NCBI RefSeq assembly: GCF_006540005.1
Contig: NZ_BJOC01000018.1
Span: 62,001 to 126,000, forward strand
Direction of reading: 5' to 3'
DNA from: Halomonas halmophila
Lineage (GTDB): Bacteria > Pseudomonadota > Gammaproteobacteria > Pseudomonadales > Halomonadaceae
Length of the DNA: 64,000 nt
Position numbers and translations under genes: made by a program. Below, piece after piece: positions 10,269-16,681 of the stretch (position 1 is its first letter; every line of letters starts with the position of its first letter). Under the pieces are notes generated by a model that saw only the letters and a program-made list of their open reading frames with translations, did no database searches and had not been told where the DNA came from.

Positions 10269-10942
10269 TTTTCCGTCAATAAACAAACACTGTTTTGTTG
10301 GCTGAGCCTTGCATCCCGACACTCCGCGCTGCTCGTCCAGCGCCTCACCTCACCGCCGCGCCGGATACCGGCGCAACCTGAAAGCCCCCGCCGCCCAGCA
10401 TCTCGACGGGCTGGCTGCCGCCTTGGGCTCAAGTTTGCGACGGACGCGAAACCCTCGCCAATTGAAGGGATTAGGCAGATTAGACGAATGGCTGAGCCCG
10501 GCTTGTCTCCAAATAGTGACAGGTTGAGTAAATCGACTTAAGCTGACCCGAGACGCCAACCAGCAAGGGAACTGCCATGGCCGCCACCTTCACCTCCACC
10601 TCCGGGGCCAGCCGAATCTCCCACACTGGCAGCGACGGCTACAGGCAGTCTTTACATACTGGCTGTGCCCGGAATGGTGGACTCCCTTCAGGTGACCTGG
10701 ACGTTATCCCACTCAAGGCACGTGCTCTATACCGACAAGGAAGGGAAAGAGTGGAACGAAGGTCAAATCATCATGCAGGACACTGACCTGTGTGGTGGGC
10801 CACCTGTGCTATCTAGGCGTGCGTTTATTGGTCTTATATTGCGGGATTATAAAAAAGCAAATTAAAACCAGGGGGTTGGTGGCATAACGTAAGAAAATTA
10901 AACGCCCACGCTTTTTCAAGTGGCAAACTATAACGGTATCTA
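10269..10942 (+). repeat. Long direct repeat, copy 1 (about 675 bp, diverged)
   Basis: This segment aligns along its whole length with 13039-13717. The best-matching blocks are a GC-rich stretch around 10345-10378 (CGCGCCGGATACCGGCGCAA), a block at 10440-10475 (GACGCGAAA, CTCGCCAATTGAA), and 10535-10580 (CGACTTAAGCTGACCCGAGA, then CAGCAAGGGAACTGCCATGG). The last block looks like a ribosome site and ATG opening a short frame (from 10577, 69 codons) that shares only GSDGYRQ with the frame in copy 2. I see no conserved protein, so this may be the 5' remnant of a lost gene. The decamer AAACACTGTT occurs at 10223 and again at 10285. Apart from the repeat, 10028-10972 contains no supported gene. 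Confidence 0.8.
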
Positions 10943-10972
10943 ATACCTATTCAGCAGAAAAGGAAATGTTAA

Positions 10973-11626
10973 TTGAAACGCATGCTAATGGTTTTACTGG
11001 TTTCGGTGCTGAGTGGCTGTACGTCTGTTCAGTACAATGGATCTCCTTCGGCCATCAAAGATGTTAATTATCCTCCTGTAGGTACAGAGGTAACAGCCTA
11101 TGTGGGGGATAATATGGTCGAGAAAGGCGTGATTTACGAGGAGAAAGTTCTTTACATTAAACAGCGTGTAGACGGTGCGTTATATGATATTCCAAGCAAA
11201 ATTTATCCTCAAGTAGGGTTTGATGATAAACAAGACTTTTTCTCAGCCACAGGCGTTATTAGAGGAGCTATATCTGACCCGATTGAGGCGCTGGCGGTTG
11301 GTAAGGAACAAGGGAGTCAGGTCTGTGTCATCACTACACTGGGCGGCAGTGCTTGTTACGATGCCGATTATGAGCGCCGTGGTCGGGTTTCTGAAACCAA
11401 GAATAGCTTTCAGCAAACTTTAATCTACAGTGGCCGCGTAGGAAATAAGATCAATATCGGCTATCGGGAGTTTAGTAATAATACCGCAAGGCCTGCGTTT
11501 AACAATGAAGTCGAATATGACCTGAGTGAATCGAAGCGCATTGGTTACAAGGGGGCTCAAATTAAGGTGTTGGAGGCAGATAACAGCAGTATCACCTACA
11601 AGGTTCTTAAAAATTTCCCAGATTAA
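10973..11626 (+). CDS. Predicted lipoprotein, hypothetical
   Basis: It starts at TTG 10973 with an AAGGA ribosome site about 8 nt upstream; an in-frame ATG follows 9 nt later (10982). The N-terminus MKRMLMVLLVSVLSGCTS is a textbook lipoprotein signal with lipobox LSGC, so lipidation at Cys16 and export to the envelope are predicted. The remaining ~200 residues are soluble and have no family I recognise. A short glycine-containing segment (FFSATGVIRGAISDPIEAL) might contact membrane. Base composition is clearly AT-richer than the flanking chromosome, pointing to acquisition. The stop codon lies within the left core of an attC-like sequence, as expected for a cassette gene. Confidence 0.8.
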   Translation: MKRMLMVLLVSVLSGCTSVQYNGSPSAIKDVNYPPVGTEVTAYVGDNMVEKGVIYEEKVLYIKQRVDGALYDIPSKIYPQVGFDDKQDFFSATGVIRGAISDPIEALAVGKEQGSQVCVITTLGGSACYDADYERRGRVSETKNSFQQTLIYSGRVGNKINIGYREFSNNTARPAFNNEVEYDLSESKRIGYKGAQIKVLEADNSSITYKVLKNFPD

Positions 11627-11721
11627 CAAGGCAGCGGTTCGTGGTTGATGGCCGCAGGACGCTCTTCCCTGTGGTTTCTGCGTCGCCATTCCCAGCCTGC
11701 AGTGATGCTTAGGCGTTAACC
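11621..11721 (+). repeat. attC-like site, weak
   Basis: The left core GATTAAC overlaps the stop codon of the lipoprotein gene, and the right core GTTAACC lies at 11715-11721 after GCTTAGGC. The two ends are near-complementary, but the arms between them (AAGGCAGC versus the reverse complement of GCTTAGGC) match only partly. Position, size (101 bp) and cores fit an integron attC site; the weak stem keeps confidence low. Confidence 0.35.
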
Positions 11722-11741
11722 ATTTAGCGAGCCAATCGAAT

Positions 11742-12434
11742 ATGCAAAGACCTAGATCAAGAAGGCTTCATAGAAAACCTCAAGCACTGGAATGGATCAA
11801 TGCGGATTCAGATCGATCCGCTTTGTTGGTTGAGGCGATTCGCACTCTCGAAGCTGGCTATGGAGGTGAGTTTTCCGGATTTGTCGATTTTGCACCCGCT
11901 GAATACCGATTTAACGGTGAGCAATCCGGAGGTTATGTGATTTTAAGTGCCCGCAATACAGGTTCAGTGCGTGCCCATGTACAGTTAATACCTGGTGACT
12001 GGAAGGACTTTGAGCTAAAGGTTTCTGCGGATATTAGTGATCTCGTCCTGCTTATTTCCGAAAATCATTTGACAAATTTTGATTTCGAAAATGCAAAGAG
12101 TCAGGAGGAGTTTGGAGAAGCCGTTGAGGCCGCGGTTAATGATACCTCGAGTGAACGTAAAGAAAGATTGAAAAATGCCAACCCTGAGCCTAAAAAGGAG
12201 TGGCGGAAAGTTGCGGTATACGTCAGGAATCCTGACGTTGTAGCTGAGGTTCTGCATCGCGCCAAAGGAGACTGTGAAAAATGCGGAGAACGGGCACCTT
12301 TTGTGAAGAGGTCGGACGGTAAACCATATCTCGAAGTACATCATAAAATTCAGCTATCTGATGGAGGTGATGACACAGTTGAAAACGCGGTTGCACTTTG
12401 CCCAAATTGCCATAGGAAAGAGCATTTTGGGTAA
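11742..12434 (+). CDS. HNH endonuclease
   Basis: This is a 230-residue protein with a C-terminal HNH nuclease domain. A zinc-type CEKCGERAPF lies near residue 180, then YLEVHHKIQLSDGGDD with the His-His pair, then NAVALCPNCHRKEHF supplying the Asn, the second CxxC and the final His. This is a complete HNH/McrA-type beta-beta-alpha-metal site, so DNA cleavage is likely. The N-terminal ~150 residues are of unknown family and may recognise the target or partner. No methylase is adjacent, so a restriction system with its own modification enzyme is not indicated; anti-phage or homing activity remains possible. The gene is AT-rich and plus-strand, between attC-like sequences. Confidence 0.88.
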   Translation: MQRPRSRRLHRKPQALEWINADSDRSALLVEAIRTLEAGYGGEFSGFVDFAPAEYRFNGEQSGGYVILSARNTGSVRAHVQLIPGDWKDFELKVSADISDLVLLISENHLTNFDFENAKSQEEFGEAVEAAVNDTSSERKERLKNANPEPKKEWRKVAVYVRNPDVVAEVLHRAKGDCEKCGERAPFVKRSDGKPYLEVHHKIQLSDGGDDTVENAVALCPNCHRKEHFG

Positions 12435-12480
12435 CAATACGCTTTTATCGGTTAGCGAGTAAGTGAAACGCTGCTCGCTG
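12429..12480 (+). repeat. Degenerate attC-like or hairpin sequence after the HNH gene
   Basis: GGGTAACAAT overlaps the HNH stop codon, GTTAGCG lies at 12451-12457, and a GCGAG/CTCGC inverted repeat spans 12454-12479. A TAACAA-type left core is present, but no convincing right core at normal spacing. It may be a decayed recombination site or a simple terminator-like hairpin. Confidence 0.2.
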
Positions 12481-12491
12481 AGGGGAGGGCA

Positions 12492-12992
12492 ATGAGCTCA
12501 TCAACCAGAGAAAAAAGCCATAGGGGAAATTCTAGCCAATTTTTCGTAGCTGGCGAGTTGTGTCGTCGAGGATATGCTGCGGTAGTAACACTCGGAAATA
12601 CACCTAACACAGACGTTCTCTGCAGCAATAGTGGCGGCACAAAGTTCGCTCATATTCAAGTCAAGACCTTTGTGCCCGGGAACAAGACTTGCAGTGTTGG
12701 CAAAAAAGCAGAACGAATGTATGGTTCTCTGTTTTTCTGGGTCATTGCGGGAATTCCAGAACCCGGGTCGGATTATACATTCAGGTACTACATAGTTCCG
12801 TGCAATGAAATGGCGCATAACGTAGCCGATCGCCACCAGGAATGGCTTTCGACTCCAGGTAAGAAAGGACAACAAAGAAAAGATAGCTCAGTGAGGGCCG
12901 TCGCTGTTGAAGAAGGAGCAGCCCCCTATTTCTGGAATGTTGCCCGATACGAGGGGCGTTGGGACCTCATCGACGATGCTCTTCGCGACTAA
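12492..12992 (+). CDS. Putative PD-(D/E)XK nuclease-fold protein
   Basis: This is a 166-residue protein from ATG 12492 (ribosome site GGGGAGGGC just upstream). The N-terminal half carries the order expected for a PD-(D/E)XK core: a helix with Glu (FFVAGELCRRGY), an Asp in NTDVL, and a QVK motif in AHIQVKTF. Such arrangements are seen in small restriction or homing-type nucleases and in DUF4365-like proteins. The C-terminal part (WLSTPGKKGQQRKDSS onward) is not recognised and ends with WDLIDDALRD. The gene lies directly after the HNH nuclease gene with a 57-bp gap. Catalysis is inferred from the motif pattern; function is unknown. Confidence 0.65.
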   Translation: MSSSTREKSHRGNSSQFFVAGELCRRGYAAVVTLGNTPNTDVLCSNSGGTKFAHIQVKTFVPGNKTCSVGKKAERMYGSLFFWVIAGIPEPGSDYTFRYYIVPCNEMAHNVADRHQEWLSTPGKKGQQRKDSSVRAVAVEEGAAPYFWNVARYEGRWDLIDDALRD

Positions 12993-13033
12993 CAAAATTT
13001 GTCAGCACTGGATTCAAGCAATAAGTGCAGCAG
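12987..13033 (+). repeat. Possible truncated attC-like sequence
   Basis: GACTAAC overlaps the stop codon of the preceding gene and is followed by a small imperfect inverted repeat (CAGCACT and AGTGCAG). No right core is found before the long repeat begins at 13039, so the site may have been truncated when the repeat arrived, or it is only a hairpin. Confidence 0.2.
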
Positions 13034-13038
13034 GCCAA

Positions 13039-13717
13039 TTTTCCTGTGATAAAAACACTGATTTGTGGGCCGCGCTCTATATCCCTGCCAGTAGCGCTGC
13101 TCGCCCAGCGCCTGACCTCACCGCCGCGCCGGATACCGGCGCAACCCGAAAACCTCTGCCGCCCAGCATGCCACCATTTTGGGCGAAGCCCTAGCGCCAA
13201 AGCTCAAGTTTGCGAGGGACGCGAAATCCTCGCCAATTGAAAGGCTTAGGCAGATTAGACGAATTGCTGAGCCCGACTTGTCTCCAAACAGTGACAGTAT
13301 GACCAAATCGACTTAAGCTGACCCGAGACGCCAACCAGCAAGGGAACTGCCATGGTCGCTATCATCACCCCCGCGCTAGCCAAGTCCCCCCTCAACGGCA
13401 GCGACGGCTACCGGCAGCCTTCCCCACAGACACTGCCCGGAACGGTTAGTTCCTCACCGATGGCATGGCCGCTATCCCATGTAAGGCTCGCGCTCGATGT
13501 CGACAAGGTAGGGGCAGAGGGTGTGACGAAGTCAGGGATAGGGTCGGCATGGTAAGCTCGATGGAATGGCTCAACCGTGATATTTAGTACAAATTTTTAT
13601 TGGGACTATATCGCGGGACTGTCACCTAATTTTATGAAAATCAGAGAGTTGGTGTTGTGATGTAAGAAGATTGAACGTGCATGCTCGTTCAAGTGGTAAA
13701 GCGAGAATGCTATCTAA
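13039..13717 (+). repeat. Long direct repeat, copy 2 (about 680 bp, diverged)
   Basis: This is the second copy of the element at 10269-10942. The same blocks recur in the same order: GC-rich core near 13115-13145, CTCGCCAATTGAA near 13228, CGACTTAAGCTGACCCGAGA near 13306, CAGCAAGGGAACTGCCATGG near 13336, a GCGGGA block near 13612, and a TTCAAGTGG-TATCTAA tail ending at 13717. The short frame opened by the conserved ATG (from 13352) diverges from that of copy 1. The interval 12993-13848 contains no supported gene; 13718-13848 is the leader of the next gene. Confidence 0.8.
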
Positions 13718-13848
13718 GGAAACACTGCTTAAATGCCTACGCATGAAAACCGCTTCGTTACCCGGTGCTTCACTATGCTCGGCGATTTATTCAGCGCTTC
13801 CCTGATAACTTTTATGAGTACTGATATCCGACCGTATAGGAGCGCAGT

Positions 13849-16092
13849 GTGCTGAAAGGGATTGAGCGAATTCGGAACTTTGGGGTGTTTGACGACTACT
13901 CGCGTCCGCCAGATGTTGAGGATTTCTCGGAACTGAACCTTGTTTATGGATGGAATTACGCTGGAAAAACTACTCTGTCTCGGATTCTTCGTTCAATTGA
14001 GACACAAGCTGTGCATCCTGATTACAGTGCCGCACGCTTCGAAATCTCGACAGATCAAAGCACAACGATTACAGAAACGTCAGTTTCGACTACGTCCGAG
14101 AAAGTTAGAGTCTTTAATTCGGATTTTGTCAAAGATAATCTTAGTTGGGATGGCCGAGCTTTTGAGCCAATACTTCTCCTCGGCCAGCAATCGATAGAAG
14201 CTCAAAAAGAGATTGCAAAGAATGAGTCTCTGCTGCAACGAATGCGAGAGGGATACCGCCTAAAGAGTGCGGCTATTAAACGACAGAATGACGATATATG
14301 ACAGAAAAAAACCGATCGTGCAAAAGCCATAAGGCAGGCACTGCAGCTCGTTGAGACATTTACAGCTACTCATCTTAACCAAGCAGTCGAGAAGGTCTCG
14401 GATAATCCGGAAGCGTATCGCTTAACGGAGGAAGAACAGCGAAAGCTACAGCAAGACGCAACGGCTGACGAAAAGGGTAAGCTGCCTAAACTGCAGAAAC
14501 TGACGCTGCGTTTGGAGTCTAGAAACCCGGTTGAGGGGCTCTCCGAGCTTCTGAAACGCACGCCCGCTATGTCGAACACCATTCGGTACCTCACCGAAAA
14601 CACGGCGGTGGCTAACTGGATTAGAACAGGTTTGCCACTGCACGAAAACACAAATACATGCGAATTTTGTGGAAGCCAGATTGATCCAGAGAGGATTGAG
14701 TCTCTTAGGTCGCATTTTTCAAAAGATGTAAGCCTCTTAGAAGATGAGCTTATACGAAAGAAGGCTGGTCTGCAAAATTCGCAACTGGTGGTTGCCGACC
14801 TCCATAAGAATGATTTTTATGTCCAGTTCCGAGATGGCGTGGACAGAGCACAGTCGGATTTAAAGCAAGCGGTAACCTCGTACAATGCGGCTATAGAGAC
14901 TTTGATTGCTGCGATCGATGAGAAGATTGCGGCCGTTTTTAAGGAGGTTGAATGCCCACCTTTTGGCGATAGCTTGGGCGAGCGCGTCACCAAAGCCGTC
15001 GAGCAAGTCAATAGCATGATTGCAGAGAGTAACCAGGTGACAGATTCTTTCGGCCAAGAAAAGGGCAAGGCAGTATCTGCCTTGAAACTGCACTTTGCCG
15101 CGGAGTTTTATATAGATGAGAAACTTGCGCGCCGTCAGGCGCTGATCGAGATTCTCACTCGGCATAAGTCGTGGTATGGCAATGTTGGAAAACAGCTAGC
15201 GGATAGAAATTCGGAACTCGAAGCACAGATTAGCCACGCCCAGAAAGGGCGCGAGGAGTTAAATACATTCATAGAGAAGTTCTTAATTGGATCAAATGTA
15301 TCGGTTGCTGTCACAAGTGTAGAAGGCGCAGAGCGTTTTCAGTTGCTTCGAGACTCCAGCCCGGCCAAGAATCTTAGCGAGGGTGAGCGAACCGCAATCG
15401 CTTACGCATTCTTCCTTATCAAATTGAAGGAAGGCGCGGATCTAAGTGATTTGATTGTGTATATCGATGACCCTGTATCGAGCTTGGATAGCAATCACAT
15501 CTTCCAGATTAACGCAATAACAAAATCATTCTTCTTTTGGCATGATTCTGCTGACAACAAGACAAAGCTAACGGTTCGGCAGCTTTTTATATCGACTCAC
15601 AACTTTGAGTTCTTTAGGCTTGCCAAAGAGCTTCCGGTGAAGAATAAGTCACGCAGGAAGTTTTACTTTATAAAACGGGTGGGGGCCAAAAGGTCTTCTC
15701 TCATGGCAATGCCTTCATCGATAATACGGTATAACTCTGAGTACCAGTACTTATGGCATGTCATACACGACTTCTACACCAGTGATGATAAGTCTAACTT
15801 GGAGCAGCTTCTGTCGCTGCCGAACGCACTACGCAGATTCGTCGAGCTATATACCTACGCGAAGTACCCATCCGATGAATCAGTGGACCGTCGCGCTGAT
15901 ATCATATTTGGTGCTGAGACCTCAAAGAGGGTGCTGAAGCTCCTGCATCACTTTAGCCATTCGAATAATTTGCTTGGAATTAGCCAGAATGATGACTTGC
16001 TCTGCGATATTGAGAATGTAGTGGATGAATTGGTAGGTCTTATTCAAGCGGATCAGCAGCATTACGATGCGCTGATGAGCGCGGTTCCGTGA
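13849..16092 (+). pseudogene. RloC/PrrC-like AAA_13 ATPase, interrupted by an in-frame TGA
   Basis: The frame from GTG 13849 (TAGGAG ribosome site 6 nt upstream) to 16092 would encode 747 residues, but codon 151 is TGA (14299-14301). The frame continues unchanged after it, so this is a point nonsense change (TGG to TGA would fit), not a frameshift. Walker A GWNYAGKT is at residues 34-41. A zinc-hook-like CEFCG sits in the coiled-coil middle. ABC signature LSEGE and Walker B IVYIDDPVSSLD are near the end, followed by an ISTHNFEF segment. After the ATPase, RRFVE followed about 34 residues later by LLHHFSHS resembles the Arg-x3-Glu...His arrangement of PrrC/RloC anticodon nucleases. It was probably a phage-responsive tRNA nuclease. 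It is inactive unless the stop is suppressed or is a sequencing error. Confidence 0.7.
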
Positions 16093-16096
16093 GGGT

Positions 16097-16185
16097 GCAT
16101 TACAATTTGGTCGAGGCGGCGCCGGCATACACGTGGTTGCCCAAAATGAGGCGCCTCCGCGGCGCGCCTCACCACACCGTTATCT
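16097..16185 (+). repeat. attC-like recombination site (best candidate)
   Basis: The left core GCATTAC is followed by AATTTGGTCGAGGCGGCGCC; the right end reads GGCGCGCCTCACCACACC then core GTTATCT. The left arm GGTcGAGGCgGCGCCG pairs with the right arm (reverse complement GGTGAGGCGCGCCG), with two unpaired bases in one arm. Such extrahelical bases are typical of integron attC sites, and the layout resembles the aadA-type attC. It lies 4 nt after the ATPase stop codon. Confidence 0.5.
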
Positions 16186-16225
16186 GAGCTTTTAGTGTCT
16201 CGTCTTTTTATAAAATGGGGTAGAT

Positions 16226-16603
16226 ATGGAAATTGAAAAGTACGGAATAATCCTGAATGTGGAAAAATACGATGAGTGCGTGTCGTTTTATAAGGACTTG
16301 TTTGGACTGCCTGTTTTGCATACCAAAGTGGATGGCGATTTTAGGCTGACCAGTTTAGGGATTGGTGATGCATATTTGCTTATCGAAACAGGTGGCGTTG
16401 CCAGTAACTCGGAAAAGCCGGTATCTCAAAACTCTACTAAATTACGATTTAATGTTAGTGACTTGCCTGCTGCCTTGGGAAAGGTTCGGGAGTATTTTAG
16501 CGATGCTTGCATTGAGGAATACGCTTGGGGATCAACAATCAATATCCGAGATCCAGATGGAAACAGGGTGGGAATTAGGGATATATCCTCCACCAATAGC
16601 TAA
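16226..16603 (+). CDS. VOC-family (glyoxalase/bleomycin-resistance fold) protein
   Basis: This is a 125-residue single-domain protein with the usual VOC pattern. It opens with a beta strand (YGIILNVEKYDECVSFYKDLFGLPV), has a middle strand with AYLLIETG, and ends with INIRDPDGNRVGIRD, the characteristic glyoxalase-like terminus whose Asp-Pro-Asp-Gly turn precedes the last strand. Family members bind a metal and act as lyases, dioxygenases or antibiotic-binding proteins; substrate cannot be inferred here. It is AT-rich with its own leader (GGGGTAG upstream of the ATG), typical of a cassette gene. Its stop codon is embedded in an attC-like left core. Confidence 0.85.
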   Translation: MEIEKYGIILNVEKYDECVSFYKDLFGLPVLHTKVDGDFRLTSLGIGDAYLLIETGGVASNSEKPVSQNSTKLRFNVSDLPAALGKVREYFSDACIEEYAWGSTINIRDPDGNRVGIRDISSTNS

Positions 16604-16661
16604 CAATGGTCCAGCCTGGCGTCTCCATCACCTACGAGCGCTATGTTACTTGGCGTTATAG
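16598..16661 (+). repeat. attC-like site at island right boundary
   Basis: AGCTAACAATGGTCCAGCC begins at the stop codon of the VOC gene, and TTACTTGGCGTTATAG closes the element at 16661, 20 bp before the recD stop. End sequences match the attC consensus (TAACAA ... GGCGTTA) but the internal stem is weak. It marks the switch back to GC-rich chromosome. Confidence 0.4.
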
Positions 16662-16681
16662 AGGACTCCATCCCTGCAGTC

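Larger units (their letters stand above)
10028..16661 (+). mobile_element. Candidate gene-cassette cluster without integrase (CALIN-like island)
   Basis: This AT-richer stretch separates the GC-rich giant genes from recD. All its genes are on the plus strand, each is a stand-alone function with its own ribosome site, and several are followed directly by sequences shaped like integron attC sites: TAACAA-type at the stop codon, imperfect inverted arms, then a CGTTA-type core. The best is at 16097-16185; weaker ones lie at 11621-11721 and 16598-16661. Cargo types (HNH nuclease, nuclease-like, RloC-like ATPase, VOC protein, lipoprotein) are typical of cassette or defence islands. No integrase or attI is visible in the window. 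Two diverged repeats of about 675 bp also lie inside. The first 240 bases (10028-10268) hold only the promoter region of the giant gene and no gene. Confidence 0.4.

Noticed and set aside
10205..10559. Short frames within the long repeat, considered as small genes
   Set aside because: They are not conserved as protein between the two repeat copies, so coding is unsupported.
14299..14301. Idea that the ATPase is two separate genes (13849-14301 and 14512-16092)
   Set aside because: Both parts lie in the same frame, the sequence between reads as good protein, and no ribosome site precedes the second part; a single nonsense codon explains it.
10028..16681. A prophage, insertion sequence or CRISPR array in the accessory island
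   Set aside because: No transposase, integrase, structural phage gene or regular spacer-repeat pattern was found; the repeats are two long diverged copies only.
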